Source: Talpa occidentalis
Lineage: Eukaryota; Chordata; Mammalia; Eulipotyphla; Talpidae
Assembly (NCBI RefSeq): GCF_014898055.3
Contig: NW_023605194.1
Coordinates: 99,393,258 to 99,457,257 of the forward strand
Direction of reading: 5' to 3'
Length of the DNA stretch: 64,000 nucleotides
The translations under genes were made by a program, and so were the position numbers. A model generated the notes under the pieces. The model saw only the letters and a list, made by a program, of their open reading frames with translations, did no database searches and was not told the DNA's origin. Below, piece by piece: positions 45,766 to 56,849 of the stretch (position 1 is its first letter; each line of letters opens with the position of its first letter).

Positions 45766-45787
45766 GAATAAATTTAGAGGAATTCTT

Positions 45788-46071
45788 TTTTTTTTTAAAG
45801 ATTTGTTTTATTTATTTATGCATACAAGACCTAGGGTGTAGGCCAGAGTTACAGAGGTAGAGGGATGAAAGGATTCACTAGAGACAGAGTGGGGAGCAGA
45901 ACAGGCAGATCTACTGAAAGACACTGCTGAGGGGAGCAGTGGGTGAGACAGGAGAGGTCTGCCGCGTCATGTGGTTCAGCTCCCTGGTGGGGTATTGAAC
46001 TCAGGCTCCAGTGGCTGGCCATAGCTTGATAGCTCTGAGACTTTAACTCCTGCACCAACAGGGAAGCCCCA
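45788..46071 (-). mobile_element. tRNA-derived SINE, type C
   Basis: This minus-strand copy has an 18-bp duplication, AAATTTAGAGGAATTCTT (45770-45787) versus AAATTTAGGGGAATTCTT (46072-46089). The CAGATCTACTGAAAGACA mark places it in type C. Confidence 0.93.
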
Positions 46072-46094
46072 AAATTTAGGGGAATTCTTGATGA

Positions 46095-47365
46095 GATAGC
46101 CTTAAACATTGAAATTTTAAAAGTTTTAAAAGATGTTCCTAATTTATAAAATTTCAGATTATATCCAGTTCATTGCTAAAAAGATTTATTTGAATAAAAC
46201 GACAGACCCTAGGGCTTGGGATTTTAAATTTACTGAGTTCTTAATAATATAATAGAAAGTTGATTTCTTTGGATTAATAAAAACAAAAGTAAGAGGGAAT
46301 GCTGTTCTTAGAGTAGGACAGGTCTGTCTCTTTTTCCTGTTTTGCTCTTCTGGTCATGAAAGCCCATGGGGACGCCTTCAGCAGCAAGCTGTGAGGCTGG
46401 GCATTCAGTCGGCTAGCACTGTCACCCACCACACCCCTGGGGAGGAAGTGACAGAGGCAAAAACAAGATCTTAATCTCCAATTTTTCTGAAGCTCTGGAA
46501 ATATGTGCATACACTCACAGGGTACAAGCTTTTGAGTTGCAAATGAACTTCAATGTAATCCATGTAGATTAGAGTTGGGATGAGTGCCTATCTATTAACA
46601 ATGAAAGAGAACAGCAATTTTACTGAGAGCTTTTTCTTGGCATATTTTTCAAGTATGAAACAGTTTATTATGTAACTGGCAACATAATCATAGGAGTGAT
46701 ATCTCATCTTACTCACAGATTCCTCCTACTCTTAAAGAGGAGAGGATCATACCAGGGCAAAGGTCATTGGAGGGTATTTTAGAATTCTGCCTACCACCAA
46801 CTATAAATTTTAAAATGTCAATTACTGATACCAAAATTCCTAGTCTTAAATCTAATTCTTTTAATTCCATTCTTCACCCCCCCCCTTCCTTTAATTGACT
46901 GCTTGGCATTAACTAGCTCCTCTGTACTCATGAACCTCCTGAAGTCAGGTGGAATTCTCACGTTAGTCCATATGTTCTCTACCTTTGAATTTAAATCTTC
47001 TACAAGGTTATGAAACAAATCTAGGCTTAGAAGTAACTTAGTCATTTCCAGGAGCATAACTCATAGGAAAACCATGAGGACATAATGCTCCTCTTAAACT
47101 GAAGGTCTATATTTTTCTGTTGCTTCTGCTTCTTGTATATATAGTGAGAAGGTAGTTAGATTGTTGACTTTTTTTTTCTTTTTCTCTCATGAGATAATGA
47201 GGGGAATCTCAACAATATTTACCTAAACTTTACTCTCCTCTTTATTCATCTGCAATACCTGCTCCAACATACATTATATTTCTAGTTATGGGAGAGTCTA
47301 TTTGCAGACTTTACATTCTTTTCATCAACTCTCTATCAATGGTACACTTGTTAAAAGGACATCAG
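46095..47365. other. Intergenic: no gene seen
   Basis: No recognised repeat. The C-run at 46877-46886 and small frames have no apparent meaning. Confidence 0.45.
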
Positions 47366-47368
47366 TTC

Positions 47369-47643
47369 TTTTTTTTTTTTTTAAAGATTTATTTATACAA
47401 GCACTGGGTACAGTCGGAAGCGCGGGAGGGTGAGAGAATTCACCAGAGCCAGAGCGGGGAGCAGAGCAGGCAGAAGGACCGAAGTACACTGCTGAGGGGA
47501 GCAGCGGGCGGCAGGAGAGGTCTGCGCGCCATGTGGGACCCTCCTCCGGTGGCCGGGGAGCAGCCGGGGATCGAACCAGCGCCACAGAGGCTGCGGGCAG
47601 CTTCACAACCCAGTGTTCAACCGCTGCGCCACCGGGGAGGCCC
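47369..47643 (-). mobile_element. tRNA-derived SINE, type A1
   Basis: This minus-strand copy is very close to the other A1 copies (GCACTGGGTACAGTCGGAAG, GGCCGGGGAGCAGCCGGGGA). A 123-codon frame across it and its opposite are artefacts. Confidence 0.93.
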
Positions 47644-47717
47644 TCAATTATCTTTTTGATACAGTGCTTAGGAGTTACAACATATGAATTTTGTACCACA
47701 ATTACAACAGATATTTA

Positions 47718-47976
47718 TTTATGCATACAAGAGCTGGGGTACAGGCCAGAGATGCGGGGGGGGGGGAGGGGGATGAGAGGATTCACCAGAGACAGAGTGG
47801 GGAGCAGATCAGGCAGACTGACTAAAATACACTGCTGAGGGGAGCAGCAGGCGAGACAGGAGAGGTCTGCTGTGCCATGTTGCTCCCTGGCTGGCCGGGG
47901 ATCGAACTCGTGCTGCAGAAGGCTACAGATGCTTCATAGTGGGGTGCTTAATCCTTTGTGCCACCAGGGAGGTCCT
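47718..47976 (-). mobile_element. tRNA-derived SINE, type B, with G-run
   Basis: This minus-strand copy is flanked by CAACAGATATTT at 47706-47717 and 47977-47988. A run of ten or more G at about 47757-47771 has expanded inside the usual GCGGGGG position. It lies 74 bp from the preceding SINE. Confidence 0.93.
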
Positions 47977-48379
47977 CAACAGATATTTTTGTTCCTGATT
48001 TTTAAAAAAATGCTTTAACCTTTTACAATTGCATGTAATAGGTCAGTTTTAGCCCTATATCCCTAAAGCTGAATGACATTTGACTGCCCTTCTTCCCTCC
48101 ACAAACACCAAGTCAGCAATAATTCATGGACAAATTCCCTTTGTGAGAAATAAGAATAAGCTGAAAGGACTTTACACCCCAGCAAAATTCAAAACCAAAT
48201 TCTCAAAAGTCAGTAGGAAGATCCAGGATATCTTTTCACCAGAGACCTGCACCCACTACAGTGCCAACAATCAGGACGAGATGCTCCATCTTCCAGCTTC
48301 ATCTAGGGGAAAGCAGAAATTGGTTTGCAAGTCCAATGCCCTAACATTTCTGAGGGGGCATCAAAGAGTTATAGGGGCA

Positions 48380-50090
48380 TTTCCATAAAAGGGGGAGGTG
48401 CCTTGTTTCCAGTCCCTATTTACATGCAGCTGCCTTGGACAAGCTGTTGGGAGCTAGGGGGCAGCACTGCACAGTCAAGTGAGACTCTATGACACAAAGG
48501 CAGTGATCTGGGGAAGACATGTGAAGAAGGGCGTGCAGCTTGCTTCTTGGCTTTGGATGTGTGCCAGAGACTAGGGGCACTTGCAGTAGACACATGGAGG
48601 AGAGATATGTAGAGACACTTGACAGAAATATGTAGGGAGGCTGACAGTGGCAGCTATTATCTTGATTTGTACTTTGATTTTGATCCTTTCATCCCAGACT
48701 TGCTTGGTCCCTTTTGCCATTTTCTCATGGTTCCCTGCCAAAAAGTGCCTTTGACTTCTGGCAAGTGTTGGGGCCTCAGTGGCCCTGTTTTGATTCAACC
48801 CTGTTTGGCTGGGCATTTACCCACAAGGGATGGGTAACTGGGTATTTTGTTGGAAAACTATTATCCTTTCTTCCTTTTTTTCTCTATACACACTAATTCC
48901 ATTACATTTCAACACTAAGGGTGTGCTTTTTGGGCACAGATAACAGGATGCCCTTAGAATGTGCAAGTTTTGGGGTTGCAGAGTATCCTTGGTCTGCATG
49001 CTAACTAAAGGACTGACTTCCCTCTTGCTAGTCTTGGCGGTTTGGGAGGTCTGGTATAGTCTATCTGCTCAGTGCAAAATAGAGGTTGTGGCTTTTGCTG
49101 GTAATCCTCCTTGATCCCCCGCCCTCCCTGATTGCACAAAGTGTGCAGATGGAAAGACCCCAGCACTCAGCTTCCCCCTGGGAGGGCAAGAGTTGATCTC
49201 TATATCCAGTGCCTTAACTTCTCTGATGCTGCCTAAATAACTAGCATTAGTCTTGTCAGTCCTGAATGTCTGAATGGAAACCAGAATCTTAAAGAGATAT
49301 CTACTCTAATACTTGTATCTTAATCTGTCTAACATGATCCAGCAATACTCCTTCTGTGCAAAATCCACAAATAGGTTTTGTGGACTCCACCCCACCCCAG
49401 ACCAAAGAGGTCCAAGATACCAAGGACTACTAACCCCATTATGTCATCACCACTGAAGGGAGGATTGCTGAGAACTGAGGGTGGAGTTAGGCAGCCAGGG
49501 TTGGTGTATAACCAGACATGTGGGTCTTGGGGGCCCTTGGTTTTCGCCAGCTTTCGGCATGCTATTTGGGTTCCAGCTCAGTGGAACTGGTAGGACACAT
49601 TTACCAATTTATCTCTCTTTCTCCCTGAGTTATTCATTTCTTCATTTCTCCTTTTTGTAAATAAATCCATTATTAACCTTTCTGTGTGTGCCTGCAATTG
49701 AGTCTTATTACAAGTCCCTTTAAAGCGTGCGTGTGGGGCCTCCCCGGTGGCGCAGCGGTTGAGTGCTGGCTTGCGAAGCTGCCCGCAGCCTCTGCAGCAC
49801 TGGTTCCTTCTTCGGCTGCTCCCCGGCCACCAGAAGAGGGTCCGACATGGCGCGCAGACCTCTCCTGCCACCCGCTGCTCCCCTCAGCAGTGTACTTCAG
49901 TCCTTCTGCCTGCTCTGCTCCCTGCTCTGGCTCTGGTGAATTCTCTCACCCTCCCGCGCTTCTGACTGTACCCAGTGCTTGTATAAATAAATAAAATAAA
50001 TAAAAATAAATATTTTAAAAAAAAAAAAAAAAGCGTGCGGGTGAGGACCCACAGTCAAGCCAACCTATTTCATATTGGGGTTGCCCTGTA
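48380..50090 (+). mobile_element. probable LTR or LTR-plus-flank, split by a SINE
   Basis: The right part has LTR-like order. GCCAGCTTTCGGCATGC is followed by TTTGTAAATAAATCC (signal-like AATAAA), by GTGCCTGCAATTGAGTC, and, beyond the SINE at 49735-50029, by GACCCACAGTCAAGCC. It is GC-richer than its surroundings. The left border is not evident, and 48080-48400 has an open frame of 102 codons that I do not recognise. Confidence 0.4.
49735..50029 (+). mobile_element. tRNA-derived SINE, type A1
   Basis: This plus-strand copy is flanked by AAAGCGTGCGTGT (49722-49734) and AAAGCGTGCGGGT (50030-50042). The tail is (AAAT)n with a 16-base A-run. It is inserted in the LTR-like sequence. Confidence 0.93.
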
Positions 50091-50094
50091 ACAC

Positions 50095-50580
50095 TTCTGG
50101 ATATTTATCCAAAAGTTTTGAAATAGGAATTTCAAGGAGATAATAGCATGCCTATGTTCATTGAAGCACTATTCACAAAAGCAAGATATAGAAATAATAA
50201 AAAGATCCTTCAGATAAAGACAATATGGATATATGCATACAGTGGAATACTATCAGCTCTTAAAAAGAAGGAAATCTTGCCATTTGCAACAACATGAATT
50301 AAACTAGAATACATTATGCTAAGTGAAATAAACCAGTCACAGTGACAAATATGTCATATTCCAGATATAGGTATCTTAGATAAGCTATCTAAAATAGTCA
50401 TTCATATTTGAGTTGGAGGAGGGGAAAATGGAGTTATTAATTAGCCATCAATTACCAGTCAGTAAGTTCTAAAGATCTGCTGTGTAACATGCGTAGTTAA
50501 TGATACCGTACTGTGCACTTAAAAGTTTGTTAAAGGTGTAGAGCGCATGTTGTGCACTTACCACAATAAAATAAAATAAT
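50095..50580 (+). mobile_element. L1 3' end, sense
   Basis: GCCTATGTTCATTGAAGCACTATTCACAA, ATATGCATACAGTGGAATACTATCAG, CATTTGCAACAACATGAATTAAAC and GCTAAGTGAAATAAACCAGTCACAGTGACAAAT are the L1 ORF2 C-terminal text in order. The tail at 50560-50585 is AATAAAATAAAATAATATAAA. Frames are broken. Confidence 0.8.
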
Positions 50581-50796
50581 ATAAAGGTGTCAATTTCACT
50601 TTGACTATCAGTATTAGCAAGAAATAACACTGCTAACACCGTATCTCTATGGAAATTGTTCTTTAACTCTCATAATCCTTTGTGCTTAAATTCTATTTTG
50701 CTTCAATTTAGCTATGTTGACTATTCTGATTTGGAGTGTCAGCTATTTTCCCATCCTTTTTCTTTCAGTTTTTCTGGGTCTTACTTTTAGGTGTGT

Positions 50797-50875
50797 CTAC
50801 TTCAGCAAGTTCTGAAACTTTAATGTGCATCAGAATCACCTGGAGAACATTTGCAACTGAAACGCAGGAGGCTGG
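50797..50875 (+). mobile_element. MER5A-type fragment
   Basis: CAGCAAGTTCTGAAACTTTAATGTGCATCAGAATCACCTGGAGAAC is a close match to the MER5A hAT-Charlie end (TCTCAAACTTTAGTGTGCATCAGAATCACCTGGAGGGC). Only one end remains. Confidence 0.75.
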
Positions 50876-51049
50876 GGCTGCTACTCCTGCAAGGCAGGTG
50901 TATCGCTTCAGCTGGGTTTAGGGCAGGGAGGAGGAGCTTCCGGCCTGAAGTCCTGGGCTGGGGCTCTCCTGAGAGCACAACCCCTAGCCTGCCCTGGTCT
51001 TATGTCAGGTCGGCATGCGCACTCCTAGGTAGGCCAGGGAATCGAATCC

Positions 51050-51895
51050 AGGTGGAGCTGACTGGCGCATAACAGCATCTGTTAGGTTGAAAGGTGGGCC
51101 AATCAGGCTTGACAGGCAGGAGATAGCAGCTGAGGTTCCAGAAGGCTACACTCCATTCAGGTCTTCGCATTTGGACTTTCAGATTTACATTTGTTAGGAC
51201 CTTGGAGAAGAGACTTGTTGGGGAGACATGTCTGGACCTGGAGAGGGAACTTTGTTGACCTCCAATCTGACCTCTGCTTGCCAAACCGCCGCTCCTGCCT
51301 CCAGCCCTGCCTCTGAGATCACGGGCTGCCAGCACCATGAGCCTGTGCCAGTGGGTCTGGGCCTCCTGTCTGTAGGGGCTGTCACACTAGTCCTGTGCTC
51401 TGGCGCCATGGGCATTGCTGACCTGTGTCCAGATGTGTCTGAGTGCCGCTACTGCTTCTGAGCCTCTGGTGGCCTCCTGGTGCTGCAGCCTCTGGCTCTC
51501 TCTAATCTGGTGCCTGGCCTTGGCCAACTCGGTCTTCAGATGGTGTTGCTGGCTGCCTTGGCACCACTGCAGCAGCCTGGCACCTCTGGCTGCCACAGTG
51601 AATTGAATCTTGGCCCCCCGCTTGTCAGCATGCTCTGGACTCCTGGTCCCCACGAAAGGAAGGTGCCATCTTGCACAAGCGGCCTTCGTTTTGAATGACT
51701 GGACACTGTGGACACTACCTTGGGTGAGGCAGCTGGCTGATTGTGGCCTTAGAAACTCTTTCCTTTCTCAATCTCCTGTTTGTTATTAAACCCGTTGTTG
51801 CTCCCTGAGCCTGAGGGGTCTTGCAATTGTGATCCCAAGGGTGGGAGCCCATAGATAGTAACCTGTATCTCAGTCTTGGCACCTTAGAAGTTTAT
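51050..51895 (+). mobile_element. probable 5' LTR of the class I ERV
   Basis: It contains GGGCCAATCAGG (a CCAAT box), pyrimidine-rich GC-rich sequence and TTGTTATTAAACCC near the R/U5 position. It is followed by TTGCAATTGTGATCCC and, at 51907, by TTGGCAACCATGGCAGG, the position where a primer-binding/leader region would begin. The TG...CA ends are not clear. Its several overlapping open frames (51000-51698) reflect GC-rich LTR sequence. Confidence 0.45.
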
Positions 51896-51905
51896 TGTGT
51901 TTTAG

Positions 51906-52334
51906 TTGGCAACCATGGCAGGGCTGACCCACCCCGGGGTTGACACCAGCCCAAGGTCCTTTCCGTGTGTTGGTCTACTTAAACGCGGTTCAATGGCAAG
52001 ATTGGATTTGGGGTATTTTGAATTAGGCGTGAGTCCAGCTGTCAGTTTGCATGGCTCAGCTTCCTCTCCTCCCCCCTGCTCCTTCTACTTCTGGCCTCGG
52101 TTTTGGTTTGATGGATCTAATAAGTTCTGGTGTAAGCAATTTCGTGATTATATTGGAGGTTATATGGGCATATCATTGCGGCTCCTTACAAGTTCTGATT
52201 TAGGATTTTGGCACCTGGGGTTTTTCATGGGTACATACTGCATGTTTTATATCTTCTTTGGTTCGAGAGGAGTGAGCCTTCTATTTCAGTTGAGTATCTG
52301 CAAGAACAGATTCTGGCTGTCTTCTAGAAATTAG
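51906..52334 (+). other. 142-codon open frame at the start of the ERV
   Basis: It is an uninterrupted frame beginning at ATG 51906, immediately after the presumed leader. It is rich in aromatic residues and glycine, with hydrophobic stretches toward the end, and I recognise no domain. It occupies the place of a gag matrix or leader product but does not look like one to me. It may be chance in GC-richer DNA. Confidence 0.3.
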
Positions 52335-53624
52335 ATTTGGTAAATACAGAAACCCATTTGATGGCACAGAAAAAAGTGGAGAAATTCTCCCCTCACCTTG
52401 ATGGTGGCGTGGTGAGGCACAGAAAGAGAAGACTGCCACTAGATGGCAGCCTTGAGGCCATCAGCGGAGAATCCCTTCAAGACCAGTGCCCCTTCTGGGG
52501 AGACCGAAAGCTCCACAAGATTCATTGCCCCCCAGGAATATGGCTGTAACAGACAAGACACCCAATTTGGCCAAGGGAGCAGCTCTGGGGCAGGACAGTT
52601 CCCTTTACACCTATTCCCTATGGGAGGATTGAACAAAGAGGGCCTGCCTGCTGGGTGGTATTGATCTTACAAACCCTTTCTCCCCCAGGGATCTCCTGAA
52701 TTGGAAAAATTCTGTCCTTCCATACTGGCAGTATAGCCAATTTGCTTGCTTCCAATTTTATCTCCCTTCTTGGGCACACAGACAGTCTACGTTACAAACA
52801 TTGTTAACTTGTGATGAGTGGAGAATGGCTTTGGAGAAGACTAGAGAAGAGGTTCACTGGAGGATATAGAAACCTCAGAACCAGAGGAAGCTGTGGTAGA
52901 CCCTAACTGGGACCCCAATAATGGAGGCATAAGAAGGTGGATTACTATTACTAAAAGTGCTTATTAGTAGAGTTAAGGCAGGTAATTCCTAAGCAGAAAA
53001 GTCTTAGTAAGGGGTGAATGGTGGTCCAGAATGATGGTCCACATGAAGAATAGAGGGACTGTGGGGTTCTACTTGATTCGAAAGGGCCTATTGCAATAAC
53101 TCCCTCGGAGCCCCAGGTAATACTTGTTTAATTAACTTTTTGGTGGACAGTGGATCAACCTATTTGGTTTTAAACTTGCAGTTAGCTCAGGTCAGTGAGA
53201 AACTGTACCCATCATGAAAGGTATGGGAAGGCCACCATAAAATGCCTTCCTACAACCTTTCGAGTGCCAGCTTGGAAATACAAACCTGCAGCATGGTTTC
53301 TTTTATATAGCAGAATGTTCAGTTCCTCTCCTTGATCATGATATCCTTCGCAAACTGAAAGCACAGATTGATTTTTCAACCAGGCATCAGAGGTTGCACT
53401 ACTGGTATCCCCAGAACATGCCTTACAATACAAAATGATGCTCATTCAGCATGCTCCACTGAAAGTTGAAGCACTGTCTCCTGAGATTTAAAAAGGGTAA
53501 ATAAAGTGGTTTGGGTTGATGAAATTCCAGGACCTCCCAAACCTATAAACTCTGCAAAAGTTGAATTGGTGGAAGGGAGCAAGGCCCCAAGGAGAAAATA
53601 AAACCCTCTATAAGAAGAGGCTTT

Positions 53625-53749
53625 GGGCCTCCCCTGGTGGCGCAGCGATTGAGCGCTGGGTTGTGAGGCTGCCCACAGCCTCTACAGCGCCAGTTCAATC
53701 CCCGGCCACTGGTGAGGGTCCCACAAAAAAAAAAAAAAAAAAAAAAAAA
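53625..53749 (+). mobile_element. 3'-truncated SINE (tRNA-like half) with pure poly-A
   Basis: It starts GGGCCTCCCCTGGTGGCGCAG, includes the B box GTTCAATCCC and stops at GAGGGTCCCAC. It is then joined to an uninterrupted run of 25 A (53725-53749). The non-tRNA half and the TAAATAAATC tail are missing. No clean target-site duplication is visible. Confidence 0.88.
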
Positions 53750-54519
53750 GTGGAGGCTGTAAGGGAAATCTAGCTGATATTAAAGAGGTTTCTACAGTCT
53801 GGCCTCATTCGTTCCTGGCACTCCACCCCAACACTCCAACACTACGAGGAGAGAAACTCCACACGGCAAGCCAGAATTGAGGGCCATTAATGAAATTGTT
53901 AAGGACACACACCCAACGGTGTAAATCCTTATACTTTGCTGACTGTCATCTATGGGGATTTTGGTTGGTTCTCGGTGTTAGACTTGAAGGATGCATTTTT
54001 CTGCATTCCAGTAGATACTTGGAATCAGAAATTTTTGCCTTTGAATGGCAGGACCCTGTTTCCATGAGTATTTTGCAATACTGCTGGATATGCTTCTGCA
54101 AGCGTTTAAGAATTCTCCAACTGCTTTGGGGGAAACAGGGCAGCCTTCCACCGGGTGACCTATTGCTTATGAGCCCAGACTGTTCTCATCTGGAGAATAC
54201 CATGTTGGTTTAGAACCACCTAGCAGAATAGGCTACATGGTGTCACCCAGGAGATCCCAGATGAACAAGAAGAAGGTAGCATAGCTGGGATTTGAAATTA
54301 AGAAGGGCAAGCAAATCCTCACGACCAAGAGTAAACAGGTGGTTACTGATCTCAAAGTCCCCAGCAATCTCAGGCAGTTACATGGATTTTTGGGAATGGC
54401 TGGGTATTTTAGAATTTGTTTCACTAACTTTGGATTCACAGTTGAATTGGCAGACTTTTTGCACCAAAGCAGCACAAGCACCTGGTATAGGCCTTGGAGA
54501 AGCTGAAAGAGAAACCCTG

Positions 54520-54541
54520 GTGGTGGTGGTGGTGGTGGTGG
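54520..54541. repeat. (TGG)n microsatellite
   Basis: Seven GGT units in a row in the ERV remnant. Confidence 0.95.
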
Positions 54542-54624
54542 GGTGTTGAAGAGCTACATGCTCTGAAAACAAAGCAAGTGTTTGTAGAGTCACTTTAGCC
54601 TTGCCGGGAGCCTGGGCTGAGCTC

Positions 54625-55855
54625 TAGAGTGCAATGGCTGCTACATGACTTCCGCCTTCCCTAGTTCATGCAAATTGTGCTCATGGCCAAGATTAGCATA
54701 GAACTTTACAGAGAGGGTTCTCTAGTTATAGGCAGCTAAATGACATTGTGTAATTTCATTATAGACACTCTTCATTTCTTCATAATTTAAAAACTTATCA
54801 CTAAAATAATTTATTAGCTTATTTTTATATGTGGCAGTTTTTATTAAATTATTTTATTGGTCAAATCTAATCAAGTTCCCGTTTCCTAGTCTCCTGATCT
54901 ATTATTGTTTCCTTGTCATTCCACATTTAGTCTCTATACAGAGAGACAAGCATATACTTCTATTCTTTATTTCACTTCATCTTGTATATATTTTTTCTGA
55001 TGCTCTGTATTTTGTAAGGTCTGTCTTTAGCTTCTCAAATAGTTATCTTTATTCCTACTACTTTAGCTCTCATTTCATCATTAATGACTTATAGGCACTC
55101 TACTATGAGTGATGAATTATAATAATTTGACATCCTCATACCTGTGTTCTGTCCATTGTCTGATTTTTGTTTTATCTGATTTTATAATGTCATTATATTA
55201 ATTTTTGTATTTATTCTTTATACTTTTGAGTATATGTCCAATACTTGATATTTCAGCTTTAAGCCCACTCTTTTGGTTTCAAGTTATAAAAAGATGAAGC
55301 TAACATTATTCAGGCCTTCTTTGTTCTCTGTGCTTCCATCTAAACTTTTATTTGTTACATTACCATTCTACAGTGTCAGTTTAGAAGATTAAAATTTTCC
55401 TCTGTAACCATAAACTTTTCTCTTTTAGCCTGTGTTCCACACGTAAATGGATTTAATGCTCTATGTCAGCTATTTTTACCATAGGGTCACCATTCATATA
55501 TTTTTCATTTTAAGTTCCTCTTCTATTACAACTTTAAAAAGAGGTTATTGAATTCTATTTCATGAGTTCTATATATTGTAAATATTTGTCTGTGGTCTTT
55601 AAACTCATAGGCTACCCTGGCCAGGTAAATTTTTCTTCTGTCATGATTTTCCTTAAGAGGATGTTGTGTGCATAATTCCGTTCTTCCCCAGAAATAACGA
55701 TCACTGTGGAAAGTGGAAGCCACTCTAATATTTGAAAGGGAAATATTACCTTTTCTTCTGATTTGTAAAACTTCTTTTGTTGAAATGCCAATAACTTTTT
55801 GGTACATATATTACAGCTGAAAATTCTGTACCAAACTTTCTGACTCACAGTGTAT
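54625..55855. other. Intergenic: no gene seen
   Basis: AT-rich. The text at 54830-55440 (GTTTTATCTGATTTTATAATGTCATTATATTAATTTTTG and so on) looks like old antisense LINE sequence but I cannot place it. No coding feature. Confidence 0.4.
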
Positions 55856-55862
55856 CCTGTTA

Positions 55863-55888
55863 TTTTTGTTTATTTATTTATTTATTTA

Positions 55889-55946
<58 letters not shown>
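55863..55946. repeat. (TTTA)n(TCTA)n compound microsatellite
   Basis: Five TTTA units lead into about fourteen TCTA units. By position it is the expanded tail of the SINE at 56251-56507, which shares its target-site duplication across this tract. Confidence 0.95.
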
Positions 55947-56241
55947 TTTATAGAGGCATGTTTTATTTATTTATTTGTTTGTTTGTTTGTTAATACATGC
56001 ACTGGGTACGGTCAGAAGCAGGGGAGGGTGAGAGAATTCACCAGATCCAGAGCGGGGAGCAGAACAGGCAGAAGGACCGAAGTACACTGCTGAGGGGAGC
56101 AGCGGGTGGCAGGAGAGGTTTGCGCGCCATGTGGGACCCTCCTCTGGTGGCCGGGGAGCAGCCGGGGATTGAACCGGCACTGCAGAGGTCACCGGCAGCT
56201 TCGCAACCCAGCGCTCAACCACTGCGCCACCAGGGAGGCCC
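55947..56241 (-). mobile_element. tRNA-derived SINE, type A1, nested, with extended tail
   Basis: This minus-strand copy carries the same AACATGCCTCTAT tail extension as the copy at 7562-7884. It sits inside the microsatellite tail of the next SINE. TCTATTTTAT on the left resembles TCTATTTATT on the right. Confidence 0.92.
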
Positions 56242-56250
56242 TCTATTTAT

Positions 56251-56507
56251 TTTTTTTAAAGATTTATATATGCATACAAGAGTTGGGGTGCAGGCCAGAG
56301 GTGTGGTGGAGGGGGAGAAGATTCACTAGAGACAGAGTGGGGAGCAGAACAGGCAGATCTACACTGCTGAGGGGAGCAGTGGGTGAGAAAGGAGAGGTCT
56401 GCTGCACCCTGTGGGTAGCTCCCTGGCTGGGGATCAAGCTCATGCTGCAGTGGCTGCTGATAGTTTATAGTGCTGAGACTTAACCCCTTGTGCCACCAGG
56501 GAGGCCT
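56251..56507 (-). mobile_element. tRNA-derived SINE, type C, host of a nested SINE
   Basis: Minus-strand copy. Its duplication TCACAGTGTATCCT is at 55845-55858 and 56509-56522, so the unit originally spanned 55859-56508 minus the later insertion. It has the CAGATCTACACTG and GCTGAGACTTAACCCC marks of type C. Confidence 0.92.
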
Positions 56508-56849
56508 GTCACAGTGTATCCTTTTAACCTGTAATTTCATGTGCATTTTTTATTTGAAGAATGTTTTCTTGAATTAAAATTTAGTGACTGTCATTTAAGT
56601 CTTCATATATTTTCTTTTCTAATTTTTTTCATGAACTCCATATGCCATTTTTTTTATTTCCTTTGGCTGTCTTCTTCAAAAATCTACAAAAAAAAATCTT
56701 CAAATTTTCTGTTTTTTTTTTTTTTAGTACAATATTTTCATTTCTGCTTTTGAGTTACTAAAATGTCTTTGCTCAAGATTTTCATTTATTTGAAGGTACC
56801 ACTTTTCCGCTTATCTTTCATGCCTCATTTTTGTTTTATTTACTTATTT

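Larger units (their letters stand above)
51900..54620 (+). pseudogene. decayed class I endogenous retrovirus internal region (gag-pol remnants)
   Basis: Three landmarks of a gammaretrovirus-like internal region occur in the right order. A capsid-type stretch with DLLNWKN lies near 52690. A protease-type LVDSGS stretch lies near 53140. Reverse-transcriptase text with VLDLKDAFF lies near 53975, followed by a nearby FAFEWQDP in a different frame and LRQLHGFLGMAGYFR near 54370. Frames are interrupted by stops and shifts between all of these, a SINE has inserted at 53625, and large parts (nucleocapsid, integrase, env, 3' LTR) are not recognised. It cannot encode a virus. A (GGT)n expansion sits at 54520-54540. 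Confidence 0.8.

Noticed and set aside
48080..48388. 102-codon frame rich in Lys and Ser
   Set aside because: I do not recognise it, and it adjoins LTR-like DNA. Without similarity or splice evidence it is not supportable as a gene.
51194..51653. Several overlapping frames of 60-112 codons in GC-rich DNA
   Set aside because: They are in both strands of an LTR-like region. GC-rich sequence lowers stop frequency, so they are not evidence of coding.
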